Counted from the first letter of the stretch, positions 17,907 to 27,271 are shown. The stretch: 39,595 nt of DNA from an uncultured Spartobacteria bacterium (GCA_937901895.1 CALGTD010000130.1:1-39595), one strand, 5' to 3'. Program-made: numbers and translations. Notes: generated by a model from the sequence alone, not told the origin.

Positions 17907-19484
17907 ATGTCCGACGCTCCAGCGACCGCGTCGAAGATCGTTATTCTCGACTTCGGCTCTCAATACACCCAGGTCATCGCCCGCCGCATTCGTGAATGCC
18001 GGGTGTATTCCGAGATCGTGCCGCACGACATCTCCGCCGCCGCGCTGAAAGCGCTCTCCCCGGAGGGCATCATTCTCTCCGGCGGGCCTGCCAGCGTCTA
18101 TGCGAAGGGGGCGCCAAAGGTCGACCGAAAGATCTTTTCCCTCGGAGTTCCGGTGCTCGGCATCTGCTACGGAATGCAGCTCATCGCGCACAACCTCGGC
18201 GGCAAGGTCGAGAAGTCGTCGCATCGGGAATACGGCGCCGGCACCCTGACCACCGAAAAATCCTGCGCGCTTTTCACGAAACTGCCCAAGAAGCTCGAGG
18301 TCTGGAACAGCCACGGTGACCGGATCACCGCTCTGCCGAAGGGGTTCACACCGATGGGCGCGACGGAGAATTCGCCCCACGCGGTCATCGGCGATCCAAA
18401 CCGACACATCTACGGCCTGCAATTTCACCCCGAGGTGGTTCACACCCCGCGCGGCAAGGAGATCCTTTCCAACTTCGTTCACCGCATCTGCGGGTGCGCG
18501 TCGGACTGGACGATGGGCTCGTTCATCGAGCGTGCCTGCGAGGCAATTCGCGAGCAGGTCGGCGAGGACCGCGTGATTCTCGGCCTGAGCGGCGGAGTGG
18601 ATTCCTCGGTGGCCGCCGCGCTCCTGCACAGGGCGATCGGCGATCAGCTGACCTGCATTTTCGTGGACAACGGCCTGATCCGGAAAGGCGAGCGCGAATC
18701 CGTCGAAAAACTCTTCGCCGGCCATTTCCACATCAAACTCAAGGTCGTGGACGCGTCGAAGCGATTCCTCACGAAGCTCAAGGGCGTCACGGATCCCGAG
18801 AAGAAGCGGAAGATCATCGGCAACGAGTTCATCAAGGTCTTCGAAACCGCCGCGCGCGAGCTGAAGCAGTCGGTAAAGGGCGCCCACGGCTACAAGTTCC
18901 TCGCGCAGGGAACGCTCTACCCCGACGTCATTGAATCCGTCGCCATCGGCGGCAACCCCGCGGCGCTCATCAAGAGCCACCACAACGTGGGCGGTCTGCC
19001 CGAGCGGATGAAGTTCCAGCTCGTCGAGCCGCTTCGACAGCTCTTCAAGGACGAGGTCCGCGAAGTCGGCGTGGAGCTTGGCCTCCCGCGCGAACTCGTC
19101 GGCCGCCAGCCCTTCCCCGGCCCCGGACTCGCCGTGCGCGTGCTGGGCGAGATCACCGCGGAGAAGCTGCGCATCGTTCGCGACGCGGACGTGATCGTGA
19201 TCGAGGAAATGAAGGCCGCCGACTGGTATTACAAGGTCTGGCAGTCATTTGCCGTCCTTCTGCCGGTGCGGTCCGTCGGCGTGATGGGCGACGAGCGCAC
19301 CTACGACTACACGATCGCCCTGCGCATCGTGGAGAGCCAGGACGGCATGACGGCCAACTGGGTGCGCCTGCCCTACGAACTGCTCGCCCGCATCTCGAGC
19401 CGCATCATCAACGAGGTGAAAGGCGTCAACCGCGTCGTCTACGACGTCTCGAGCAAGCCGCCGGCCACGATCGAGTGGGAATAA
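17907..19484 (+). CDS. guaA: GMP synthase, glutamine-hydrolysing
   Basis: A 525-residue enzyme that converts XMP, ATP and glutamine to GMP. The class I amidotransferase domain (about 10-195) has the nucleophile Cys87 in G-I-C-Y-G-M and the His174/Glu176 pair in F-H-P-E. The ATP pyrophosphatase domain has the PP-loop S-G-G-V-D-S-S at 228-234, and the dimerisation domain ends in K-P-P-A-T-I-E-W-E, the classic GuaA C-terminus. Length is normal. Start ATG 17907 is chosen because the conserved I-V-I-L-D-F-G-S-Q-Y begins ten residues later. Confidence 0.97.
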   Translation: MSDAPATASKIVILDFGSQYTQVIARRIRECRVYSEIVPHDISAAALKALSPEGIILSGGPASVYAKGAPKVDRKIFSLGVPVLGICYGMQLIAHNLGGKVEKSSHREYGAGTLTTEKSCALFTKLPKKLEVWNSHGDRITALPKGFTPMGATENSPHAVIGDPNRHIYGLQFHPEVVHTPRGKEILSNFVHRICGCASDWTMGSFIERACEAIREQVGEDRVILGLSGGVDSSVAAALLHRAIGDQLTCIFVDNGLIRKGERESVEKLFAGHFHIKLKVVDASKRFLTKLKGVTDPEKKRKIIGNEFIKVFETAARELKQSVKGAHGYKFLAQGTLYPDVIESVAIGGNPAALIKSHHNVGGLPERMKFQLVEPLRQLFKDEVREVGVELGLPRELVGRQPFPGPGLAVRVLGEITAEKLRIVRDADVIVIEEMKAADWYYKVWQSFAVLLPVRSVGVMGDERTYDYTIALRIVESQDGMTANWVRLPYELLARISSRIINEVKGVNRVVYDVSSKPPATIEWE

Positions 19485-19573
19485 CGCCGCGACAGGCCGG
19501 AGCGCCCCGTCGGAAGTGAACGGGGAGGCACGAATCCTCGACATTCCGGCCGCGATGCCATGATTCTTGTGCC

Positions 19574-20056
19574 GTGAAACGCGCGATCTACCCGGGCAGC
19601 TTCGACCCGATCACCCGCGGCCACCTCGACGTGATCGAGCGCGCCCGGCTGATGTGCGACGAACTCCTGGTTGCCGTGGCCGTCAACCAGCCCAAGGGGC
19701 CGATCTTCAACGCCGAGGAGCGGGCGGACCTCATCCGACGCTCGCTGCCCCCCGGCCCTCCGGTGCGGGTCGAGATCTTCGACGGCCTGCTGGTGGACTA
19801 CGCGAGGGCCCGGGAAACGTTTGTCGTGATTCGCGGACTGCGCGCGGTGTCGGACTTCGAGTTCGAATTCCAGATGGCATTGATGAACCGCCGCCTCGAG
19901 CCGCGGCTGGAAACCGTCTTTCTGACTCCGCAGGAGGAATTCACCTTTTTGAGTTCACGCATTGTGAAGGAGGTTGCGCGCCTCGGCGGCGACGTCTCGC
20001 CCTTCGTCCCGCCGCATGTGGCCGAGGCCCTGGCGAAAAAATTCGCCGCATCGTGA
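19574..20056 (+). CDS. coaD: Phosphopantetheine adenylyltransferase
   Basis: A 160-residue nucleotidyltransferase that makes dephospho-CoA from 4'-phosphopantetheine and ATP. The family motifs are complete: Y-P-G-S-F-D-P-I-T-R-G-H with His17, V-I-R-G-L-R-A-V-S-D-F-E-F-E, and F-L-S-S-R-I-V-K-E-V. The start is a GTG at 19574, because the conserved K-R-A-I-Y-P-G-S follows immediately. It leads into the yceD-rpmF-plsX-fabH cluster, with 22 bases before yceD. Confidence 0.95.
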   Translation: MKRAIYPGSFDPITRGHLDVIERARLMCDELLVAVAVNQPKGPIFNAEERADLIRRSLPPGPPVRVEIFDGLLVDYARARETFVVIRGLRAVSDFEFEFQMALMNRRLEPRLETVFLTPQEEFTFLSSRIVKEVARLGGDVSPFVPPHVAEALAKKFAAS

Positions 20057-20078
20057 GCCCGTCATCCGATCCCAAACC

Positions 20079-20537
20079 GTGAACATTCATCTTCGCCAGA
20101 TTCCGCAGGGCGGCACGATTCACCTCGAGGAGGATCTCGATCCCGCCTTTCTGGAGCTCGCCACCACCGATGCGCGGCCCAAAGGCGACGTCCATTGCTC
20201 CATCGATGCCGGGCTGTCCGGAGGCGGTCTTTTTGCGACCGGAGAGCTCTCCCTGCCTGTGGAAATGACCTGCGTGGCCTGCCTTCGCGCCTTTGAAACC
20301 GTGCTCTCCGTGCCCGGTTTTGCCACCCAGATCGAGCTGGATGGACGCGAATCCGTGGACTTGACCCCCGAGATCCGCGAGGATATTCTCCTCGTCTTGC
20401 CGTCGCATCCGCGATGTGATTCCGATGGCAGGACCAAATGTCCGGCCACTTTCCAAAGCGCGCCCGCCGAGCCCTTGACCGATGAGGCGGATCACTCCGC
20501 GTGGGATGCGCTGGACCAACTGAAACCGAAGAAATAA
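20079..20537 (+). CDS. yceD: DUF177/YceD family protein
   Basis: A 152-residue protein encoded directly before rpmF, the usual place of yceD (DUF177), a family linked to 23S rRNA/50S biogenesis. Two Cys (C-V-A-C-L-R) sit in the conserved C-x-x-C-L region and a second pair lies near 120-125. Start GTG at 20079 is used: an upstream in-frame start would overlap coaD with unfamiliar residues. The P-L-T-D end differs from shorter homologues. Confidence 0.82.
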   Translation: MNIHLRQIPQGGTIHLEEDLDPAFLELATTDARPKGDVHCSIDAGLSGGGLFATGELSLPVEMTCVACLRAFETVLSVPGFATQIELDGRESVDLTPEIREDILLVLPSHPRCDSDGRTKCPATFQSAPAEPLTDEADHSAWDALDQLKPKK

Positions 20538-20555
20538 TCCAACCGCTTTCCTGTC

Positions 20556-20738
20556 ATGGGAGTCCCGAAACGTAAAACCTCGAAGATGCGCCTGCGCACG
20601 CGCAAGGCCGCAAATCGCTGGCATGCCCCGAAGCTCGCGAAGTGCACCCAGTGCGGCGCGGCAGTGCTCTCGCACATCGCCTGCCCCGAGTGTGGCTACT
20701 ACAAGGGCCGTCAGGTCCTCACGATCGAAGCGCATTGA
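20556..20738 (+). CDS. rpmF: 50S ribosomal protein L32
   Basis: A 60-residue ribosomal protein, M-G-V-P-K-R-K-T-S-K, with a zinc-binding set Cys30-x-x-Cys33 and Cys43-x-x-Cys46. It is 18 bases after yceD and upstream of plsX, the common bacterial order that links lipid synthesis to ribosome growth. Confidence 0.97.
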   Translation: MGVPKRKTSKMRLRTRKAANRWHAPKLAKCTQCGAAVLSHIACPECGYYKGRQVLTIEAH

Positions 20739-20840
20739 CGCGACAGCTTGCGACTTGGGAGAAGTGACGCGTAGGATTCCCCTGCCAATCGCGCCGGTGG
20801 TCATGCCGTCACCCCTTCCTCATCGCCAGCCAGTAGTCGG

Positions 20841-21872
20841 ATGAAAGTCGCCCTCGATGCCATGGGGGGCGATTTCGCTCCGAAAAACACCGTCGTCGGC
20901 GCCGCAATGGCGCTGAAGGATCTGCCGCATCTCGAGAAGCTCTTTCTCACCGGCGACAGAACCCGGCTCGAACGCGAACTGGCTGCGGCGAAATGCTCCG
21001 ACCGGCGCATCGAGATCGTCCACTGCACGGAGGTCGTCGAAATGAGCGACCACGCCGTGGATGCGGTCCGCCGCAAGAAGGACTCCTCGGTCAATCGCGC
21101 CGTCGACCTTGTGAAAAAGGGCGAGGCCGATGCCGTTGTCAGCGCCGGCCACACCGGCGCAATGGTCGCCTCGACCACGATCAAGCTTCGCACGCTCAAG
21201 GGCGTTGAACGTCCCGGCATCGCGAGCTACCTGCCCACCGAGCACAACGTCTGCGTGCTCATCGACGCCGGCGCGAACGTCGACGCGCGCCCGATCCACA
21301 TGCTCCAGTATGCGATCATGGGCACCGTCGTTTCGAAATACGTGCTCGGTGTGAAGAACCCCGTCGTCGGCCTCATGTCCATCGGCGGCGAGGACCAGAA
21401 AGGCAGCGAGTTCACCAAGGAGATCTTCAAGCTCCTCAAGGCCAGCAAGCTGAACTTCCGCGGCAACGTGGAGGGGCACGATCTTTTCGAGAATCCCGTG
21501 GACGTCGTCCTCTGCGACGGCTTCACCGGCAACGTCGTTCTCAAGACCTGCGAAGCCACGGCAAAGGCCGTCTTCAACTGGCTCAAGCGCGAACTCACCG
21601 CGAACCCGAAGCGCACCGTCGGCGCCATGCTGGCGCAGAACGCGTTCCGCGCCATTCGCGACAAAACCAATTACGAAACCTACGGTGGCAGTCCGCTGGT
21701 CGGCGTCGATGGCGTGGCCATCATCGCCCACGGTGCAAGCAGTGCGCTTGCCATCAAGAATGCGATTCGCGTCGCCTGCGAGTCCATCGAGCGGAAGATC
21801 AATCCGCGCATTGTCGAGGCCATCCAGCAGTTCAATGAAAAAGTCTCCGCGGACGCGGTCCAGCCAGCCTAA
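20841..21872 (+). CDS. plsX: Phosphate acyltransferase PlsX
   Basis: A 343-residue enzyme that makes acyl-phosphate from acyl-ACP for phospholipid synthesis. It starts M-K-V-A-L-D-A-M-G-G-D-F-A-P, the family hallmark, and includes S-A-G-H-T-G-A and D-G-F-T-G-N-V. Length is as expected. The 102 bases from rpmF contain no clear terminator, so co-transcription is likely. The end overlaps fabH by 38 bases. Confidence 0.96.
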   Translation: MKVALDAMGGDFAPKNTVVGAAMALKDLPHLEKLFLTGDRTRLERELAAAKCSDRRIEIVHCTEVVEMSDHAVDAVRRKKDSSVNRAVDLVKKGEADAVVSAGHTGAMVASTTIKLRTLKGVERPGIASYLPTEHNVCVLIDAGANVDARPIHMLQYAIMGTVVSKYVLGVKNPVVGLMSIGGEDQKGSEFTKEIFKLLKASKLNFRGNVEGHDLFENPVDVVLCDGFTGNVVLKTCEATAKAVFNWLKRELTANPKRTVGAMLAQNAFRAIRDKTNYETYGGSPLVGVDGVAIIAHGASSALAIKNAIRVACESIERKINPRIVEAIQQFNEKVSADAVQPA

Positions 21873-22851
21873 TCGCACCGTCTCGATCGTCGGCACCGGC
21901 AGCTACGTGCCCGAGCGCGTTCTGACCAACGCCGAACTCGAGAAACTCGTCGAGACCAGCGACGAATGGATCGTCACCCGCACCGGCATCAAGGAGCGTC
22001 GGATCGCCGCCGAGGGGGAATTCACCAGCCACATGGCCGCGGAGGCCGCCCGCCGGGCGATGGAACAGGCCGGTGTCACGGCGGAGGAAATCGACCTCAT
22101 CATCGTCGGCACCGTCACGCCGGACACAATGTTTCCCGCCACCGCCTGCCACGTTCAACGGCAGATTGGCGCGAAAAAGGCCGCGTGCTTTGATCTTTCC
22201 GCGGCCTGCTCAGGCTTTCTCTACGCGGTGGAAGTCGCCCAGCAGTTCATCGCGAATCACACCTACGAGACGGTCCTCGTCATTGGCGCCGACAAACTCA
22301 GCTCGATCGTCAACTGGACCGACCGGAACACGTGCGTGCTCTTCGGAGACGGCGCCGGGGCTGCGATCCTGCGCTACCGGGCCGGATCCCACGGGGTGAT
22401 CACCACGTTCATGGCCAGCGACGGCAACCAGGCCGACATTCTCCACATGCCCGGCGGCGGCTGCGCGCTTCCGATTACCGCGGAGAACGTGGACAAACAC
22501 CTCGCCACCCTGCACATGAACGGTCGCGAAACCTTCAAGCAGGCCGTCATTTCGATGGGCAGCGCCGCGACGAAAGCGCTGGACCAGGCGGGACTTACGG
22601 TGGACGACCTGACCTGCATCATCCCGCACCAGGCGAACATGCGGATCATCGAGGCTCTTGCCGACCGCCTGAAGATCCCGGTCAGCAAGTTTCACGTCAA
22701 CCTCGACAAATACGGCAACACGTCCGCGGCGGCCGTTGCCATCGCCCTCGACGAGGCAAACCGCTCCGGTCGTTTCCAGGTCGGCGACTACATCCTTCTC
22801 GTGGTCTTCGGTGGGGGTCTCACCTACGCAAGCAGCGTGATTCAGTGGTGA
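21835..22851 (+). CDS. fabH: 3-oxoacyl-[ACP] synthase III
   Basis: A 338-residue condensing enzyme that starts fatty-acid synthesis from acetyl-CoA and malonyl-ACP. The catalytic triad is complete: Cys125 in A-A-C-S-G-F, His in H-Q-A-N and Asn in Y-G-N-T-S-A-A. It has a 12-residue basic extension before T-V-S-I-V-G-T-G-S-Y, because its ATG lies inside plsX. A start nearer V-S-I-V would remove the overlap but lacks an obvious codon. Same operon as yceD-rpmF-plsX. Confidence 0.95.
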   Translation: MKKSPRTRSSQPNRTVSIVGTGSYVPERVLTNAELEKLVETSDEWIVTRTGIKERRIAAEGEFTSHMAAEAARRAMEQAGVTAEEIDLIIVGTVTPDTMFPATACHVQRQIGAKKAACFDLSAACSGFLYAVEVAQQFIANHTYETVLVIGADKLSSIVNWTDRNTCVLFGDGAGAAILRYRAGSHGVITTFMASDGNQADILHMPGGGCALPITAENVDKHLATLHMNGRETFKQAVISMGSAATKALDQAGLTVDDLTCIIPHQANMRIIEALADRLKIPVSKFHVNLDKYGNTSAAAVAIALDEANRSGRFQVGDYILLVVFGGGLTYASSVIQW

Positions 22852-22951
22852 CGGATCTTTTCCGAACCGATCCACACAACCACCACAAGCTTCCCCCACC
22901 GGCGGCTTCACCCGCTTGAAAACGCGACTGCAGGCGCTACGCTTCAAACCC

Positions 22952-23386
22952 ATGAAGACCCGCGTTGTTCTCACGGCCGTCGCCCTGCTCGCCGGAACGA
23001 TCAGTTTCGCCGATGCCGGTGGCTGGAGGCGGGGCTGCGGGGGATTTTATGGCGGACCTCGCGTGTCCGTCGGAGTGGGCGTGGGATTCGGCGGCTGGGG
23101 CGGCGGATACTCCGGTCCGCGCTGGGGCTGGGGTCCGCCCGTCGCGGTGGCGGTTCCGGTTTACCGCCAGGTGATCGTGGAACGTCCGGTGCGTGTTGTC
23201 TCCGGGCCCGCTGCAACGCTCCTGCGCGCGCAGACTCAGCTGGCCCGTCTCGGATACTACACCGGTGCAATCGACGGCGCTTTTGGTCCGCTGACCAGCC
23301 GCGCCATTCGCGAATATCAAGCCGACTACGGTCTCCGTGTCACCGGCCGCCTCGATCGTGCCACGGTGGAAAGCCTCGGCGGATAG
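22952..23386 (+). CDS. Exported peptidoglycan-binding domain protein
   Basis: A 144-residue exported protein: signal peptide about 1-22 (ends F-A-D-A), a Gly/Trp/Tyr-rich low-complexity linker (about 23-60), a Val/Pro segment, and a C-terminal PG_binding_1 domain (about 88-143) with L-A-R-L-G-Y-Y-T-G-A-I-D-G and A-I-R-E-Y-Q. Such domains bind cell-wall glycan-peptide. No catalytic domain is present, so it is an attachment or structural protein. Start at 22952 rather than 22916 because the signal begins there. Confidence 0.82.
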   Translation: MKTRVVLTAVALLAGTISFADAGGWRRGCGGFYGGPRVSVGVGVGFGGWGGGYSGPRWGWGPPVAVAVPVYRQVIVERPVRVVSGPAATLLRAQTQLARLGYYTGAIDGAFGPLTSRAIREYQADYGLRVTGRLDRATVESLGG

Positions 23387-23410
23387 AAACGGCCCCGTCG
23401 CCCGTCGGGA

Positions 23411-24097
23411 CTACGCCCGCCGAAGCGGTCTCCGGAAACCGGCAAGGACGCCGGCGCCCAGCGTCAAAGCCAGCAGCGCGATCGTCGAAGGCTCCGGAAC
23501 AAGAGCAAACCCGGGGGAACCCACATCAATGCCGGGACCGGGAGGGACCTCCCCATTGGAAACCGCGCGAAACGCACCATACTCCCCGACGACAGCGGTT
23601 CCCAGATACTCCCCACTCATGTCCCATTGAAAGGAGTGTCCTTGGGTGGCGACGCCAAAGGAGACCGAGGTCACCAGATTATCGTTGGCATCAAAAATAT
23701 AGATCGCGTCGCCGTTCGCTCCGAAGTTTCGAAAGTTCGAACCTCCCAATGTGAGCACGGTCACGCCCGTGATTCCCCAGGACGCGCTCCACTGGGCCTC
23801 CGAACCAATCGGTTCCTCGGAAATGATGATCGATTGACCGGCCGCGATGGAGGTCAATCCCCCAAAGAACGCGCTCCCGGGAATCATGCTGTCGTCGTCC
23901 CATGACCATCCCGTGATGTCGACCGCCACCGGGCCCGTATTCGTCAGTTCGAACCAGTCTCCGTTGTTCGAGCCGCTCCCATGAGCCGAGCTGCTCATGA
24001 CCTCTGTGATCACCAGCGCCGCATGAGTCGGTCTGGAGAGGAGGACCGCTGCAACCAGAACGGTCAGACAGCCAGCGATGGAACGGAAAAAAAGCAT
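23411..24097 (-). CDS. Lamin-tail-domain protein with PEP-CTERM sorting signal
   Basis: A 228-residue exported protein. A signal peptide (about 1-26) is followed by a lamin tail domain (V-I-T-E-V-M-S-S, then D-W-F-E-L-T-N-T-G) and a C-terminal PEP-CTERM cassette: V-P-E-P-S-T, a hydrophobic span and the basic end R-R-P-L-R-R-A. PEP-CTERM proteins are processed by an exosortase and are usually linked to extracellular matrix; no exosortase gene is in the window. It ends 24 bases from the convergent peptidoglycan-binding gene. Confidence 0.85.
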   Translation of the reverse strand: MLFFRSIAGCLTVLVAAVLLSRPTHAALVITEVMSSSAHGSGSNNGDWFELTNTGPVAVDITGWSWDDDSMIPGSAFFGGLTSIAAGQSIIISEEPIGSEAQWSASWGITGVTVLTLGGSNFRNFGANGDAIYIFDANDNLVTSVSFGVATQGHSFQWDMSGEYLGTAVVGEYGAFRAVSNGEVPPGPGIDVGSPGFALVPEPSTIALLALTLGAGVLAGFRRPLRRA

Positions 24098-24209
24098 CGG
24101 CGATCGGGGAATTTACGAACGAAGGAACCTCCCATGCGAACTCGAATTGTCAATCGCATCCATGCAGGGGATTTGCGACCGCGCACCGGATTCCGTCGAA
24201 ACCGGATAA

Positions 24210-24863
24210 TCAATCCAGTTCCTTGAACCGCAGGTCCTTGAACGAGACCTTGCTCTCCGGATCGTGGGCCTGCAGCGCAAAGGTGCCTGCACCGAGCAGG
24301 CGTCCGGCCATTCCAGGATTCGGTCCCTTCCAGTCGTCAGGCTCCCGGAATTCGATGGAGGTCGGTCGACCGTCTTCCGGAGTGATCTTCACCGTGATCG
24401 TCTTGTCCTGGACCTTGATCTCGTAGTCGAACCACTCGCCATCCTTGTGCGGGGCAAAATCCACGATATCGGCCACCGCGTAGAGGCTGCCGGTCTTCCG
24501 TCGGTCCGAGTGAGAGGCATTCACCTGGGCCTCGTAGCCCTCGGCAGGCCAGCCTTCGGGCTGAAACTTCGTATGAAAATAGATGCCGGAGTTTGCCTTC
24601 GGCTCGGTCTTCACCTTTGCGCGGAAGATGAAGTTCTTGATCTCGGGGTTGGCCCCCTCCTCGCCTTCCCAAAACAGATGCGCCCGCTCGCCATTCACCA
24701 CGATCGCGCCTTCCTCGACCTTGAACGCGCCGGGATGCTCCTCGTTGGATTTCCAGCCGGTGAGGTCCTTGCCGTTGAACATGGAGACGAATCCCTCCTC
24801 GTCATCGGCGAGAAGCGGCGAGGCGGCGAGGGCGAATGCGAAAAGAAGATGGGGAACGCGCAT
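24210..24863 (-). CDS. DUF1080 (3-keto-disaccharide hydrolase) family protein
   Basis: A 217-residue exported protein of the DUF1080 family, whose studied members hydrolyse 3-keto-glycosides. The signal peptide (1-19, ending L-L-A) is followed by F-V-S-M-F-N-G-K-D-L-T-G-W, the hallmark start, then N-S-G-I-Y-F-H-T-K, Y-E-A-Q-V, and the concanavalin-like end F-K-D-L-R-F-K-E-L. Start ATG 24863 is used as the signal begins there. It is divergent from the transglutaminase-hydrolase fusion across 94 bases, so they may share a regulatory region. Substrate is unknown. Confidence 0.87.
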   Translation of the reverse strand: MRVPHLLFAFALAASPLLADDEEGFVSMFNGKDLTGWKSNEEHPGAFKVEEGAIVVNGERAHLFWEGEEGANPEIKNFIFRAKVKTEPKANSGIYFHTKFQPEGWPAEGYEAQVNASHSDRRKTGSLYAVADIVDFAPHKDGEWFDYEIKVQDKTITVKITPEDGRPTSIEFREPDDWKGPNPGMAGRLLGAGTFALQAHDPESKVSFKDLRFKELD

Positions 24864-24957
24864 CCGGGGATGTTTGCGGGCGACGAAACGATTGTCCAGC
24901 TCGTGGCGAAATGGGATTGCTTTTGCAGCGGCGCACATTCAAACCGGGCCTCCGATC

Positions 24958-27255
24958 ATGAATCGGCAGCCCCTCCTTCTCATTCTGGCCATGCTCGCCA
25001 CCCCTCTCTTCGCACAGACGCCGCTCGAGACCGCAGGCTCCAACGCGAAGGAAATCCAGACCTTCCTCGATCACGCCGAAAAAGCGCACGGCGATTTCGG
25101 AAAACGCGCGGCGGAGTTTCTTGTCACCAACATGCCGGAGGAGGACCTGCGCACGCTGAAGGCCGATTTCCTGATCGAGAACCTCGACCTCGCGGTGAAG
25201 GCGCGGGAGGAATTTCCGTGGGCAAAGGAGGTTCCCGAGGAGATTTTCTTCAACGACGTGCTGCCCTACGCGGTGTTCGACGAGCCGCGCGATCCCTGGC
25301 GCGCGGATTTCCTTGAGAAGTCCCGCAAAATCGTCGCCCGGGCGAAGACCGCCACCGAGGCCGCACAGGCGCTGAACCGCGAGTTCTTCAACCTCGTCAA
25401 CGTCCACTACAACACCGGCCGCAAGCGCTCGTGCCAGAGCGCACTCGAGTCGATCCGCCAGGGCAAGGCGACCTGCACGGGACTGTCCATCATTCTTGTC
25501 GAAGCATGCCGGAGCGTCGGCGTTCCCGCGCGGGCGGCAGGCATCCAGAAGTGGCCCATGAAGGCCGGCAACCACACCTGGGCGGAAATCTGGGACGGCG
25601 AATGGTTCTTCACCGGCGCGGATGAATACGATCCCGCGGGACTGAACCGCGGGTGGTTCGTCGACGACGCGAAACAGGCCGTCGCCGACGTGCCGGCACA
25701 TGCCATTCACGCGACCTCCTGGAAACGCGACGGCATTTTCTTCCCCCTCGCGTGGGAGCAATCCATTCCCGTTGCCGCGGTGAACGTCACCTCCCGCTAC
25801 GCAAAGCCGCAGACATCCGCGGAGGGGGAGGTCGCCGACGTCAGCCTGCGCGTAAATGCAGCGGACTCGCCGGATGCCGACCGCCGCATCGAAGCCGATG
25901 TCGCGCTCGTCGACGCGAGCGGCCGCGAAGTCGCACGCGGTCGCACCAAAGCCGGGCGCGCGGACCGGAACGACATGCCGAAGTTTTCGGCGAAACCCGG
26001 TGCGAACTATCGATGGATCGTCACGCGCGGCGACGAGGTTCGTGAAGGCACGTTGCGCGTGGATGCGGCAGGCCCGGTGACCATTGATCTCGATTGGGAC
26101 ACGCTTGCACCGGCGACTCCCGCCATCCAGACCGTGCGCGACTGGCTGAACAAACTGCCCGACGAGCGCGGATCCGCCCCCGGAGGAGCCCTTTCGCGCG
26201 AGGAGGCGCAGGCCGTGAGACAGCTGCTCTGGGAGGACCGCAGGGCCCGTCTCATCGAGGAACGCGGCGACGATCTTCGATCGAAGAACATCCCGCACGG
26301 CGAATACTCACTGCGCATTCTCGAGAAGGAGTTCGGCGAGGAGCCGGAGGACGGTCACAGCCTCTGGATTTCGCTGCACGGCGGCGGCGGCACCACGAAG
26401 GAGGTCAACGACCGCCAGTGGTATAACCAGATCGAACTCTACAAGATCGACGAAGGCTACTACGTGGCGCCGCGTTCACCGACGAACACTTGGAACATGT
26501 GGCACCAGGATCACGTCGATCCGCTCATCGACCGTCTCATCGAAGACTACATCGCCATCCGCGGGGTAAACCCGAACCGCGTTTACCTGCTCGGCTACTC
26601 GGCCGGCGGCGACGGCCTCTACCACCTCGGACCGCGCCTCGCCGACCGCCTCGCCGCCGCGAGCAGGATGGCCGGCCACCCGAGCGATTCCTCGCCGCTG
26701 TCCCTGCGGAACCTCCCGTTCGCCATCCTGATGGGCGGAAAGGACGCCGCCTACAACCGCAACACCATTGCCGCCGAGTGGGGTAAAAAACTCGACGACC
26801 TCGAGGCCGCCGACCCGGGTGGATATCCGCACTTCGTCCGCATTTTCCCCGAAAAGGGACATGGCATGGACCAGGAGGATGCGATCGCCCTTCCGTGGAT
26901 GGCGAAGCACACGCGCAATCCCTGGCCGAAAAAAGTCGTCTGGGAGCAGGGAAACGCTCCCGGCACCCGCTTCTACTGGCTCTCCCTCCCCGGCCAGTCG
27001 CCGAAGAAAGGCGACCTCATCACCGCGGAAGTTGATGGGCAGGACATCCGGATCGAAACGAAGTCCGTGAACGCGCTCACCCTGCGGCTCTCCGACGAAT
27101 TGCTCGATCTCGACAGGCCGGTGACGGTCACCGTAAACGGGAAACGAATCTTCGAAGGCCAGGTAACACGAAACGCGGCGGCCATTGCGGAGTCCCTCGA
27201 AGAACGTGGCGATCGGGAATCCGCTGCGACCGCGCTCCTGCCGCTCTCGTGGTAA
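24958..27255 (+). CDS. Exported fusion of transglutaminase-like and alpha/beta-hydrolase domains
   Basis: A 765-residue exported protein: signal peptide about 1-19, helical region to about 135, and a transglutaminase-like core with Cys173 (A-T-C-T-G-L-S), His206 (N-H-T-W-A-E-I) and Asp222 or Asp225. A beta-sandwich linker spans about 275-380. An alpha/beta-hydrolase follows from about 445 to 680 with an H-G-G-G-G oxyanion loop (474-478), Ser548 in G-Y-S-A-G-G, Asp596 and His635 (K-G-H-G-M), and a beta-rich tail. Both active sites look complete. Such hydrolases resemble PHB-depolymerase/dienelactone-type esterases. The start follows from the signal at 24958, not the longer frame. Reaction and substrate are unknown; a peptide or ester of wall material is possible. 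Confidence 0.8.
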   Translation: MNRQPLLLILAMLATPLFAQTPLETAGSNAKEIQTFLDHAEKAHGDFGKRAAEFLVTNMPEEDLRTLKADFLIENLDLAVKAREEFPWAKEVPEEIFFNDVLPYAVFDEPRDPWRADFLEKSRKIVARAKTATEAAQALNREFFNLVNVHYNTGRKRSCQSALESIRQGKATCTGLSIILVEACRSVGVPARAAGIQKWPMKAGNHTWAEIWDGEWFFTGADEYDPAGLNRGWFVDDAKQAVADVPAHAIHATSWKRDGIFFPLAWEQSIPVAAVNVTSRYAKPQTSAEGEVADVSLRVNAADSPDADRRIEADVALVDASGREVARGRTKAGRADRNDMPKFSAKPGANYRWIVTRGDEVREGTLRVDAAGPVTIDLDWDTLAPATPAIQTVRDWLNKLPDERGSAPGGALSREEAQAVRQLLWEDRRARLIEERGDDLRSKNIPHGEYSLRILEKEFGEEPEDGHSLWISLHGGGGTTKEVNDRQWYNQIELYKIDEGYYVAPRSPTNTWNMWHQDHVDPLIDRLIEDYIAIRGVNPNRVYLLGYSAGGDGLYHLGPRLADRLAAASRMAGHPSDSSPLSLRNLPFAILMGGKDAAYNRNTIAAEWGKKLDDLEAADPGGYPHFVRIFPEKGHGMDQEDAIALPWMAKHTRNPWPKKVVWEQGNAPGTRFYWLSLPGQSPKKGDLITAEVDGQDIRIETKSVNALTLRLSDELLDLDRPVTVTVNGKRIFEGQVTRNAAAIAESLEERGDRESAATALLPLSW

Positions 27256-27271
27256 CAGCCCGGCACGACAC

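Noticed and set aside
19496..19555. Hairpin-like repeats between guaA and coaD (CCCCGT with ACGGGG)
   Set aside because: Short stem, long loop and no T-run; not enough to call a terminator.
24802..26298. 498-residue minus-strand frame
   Set aside because: Antisense to the transglutaminase-hydrolase fusion, with no recognisable motif.
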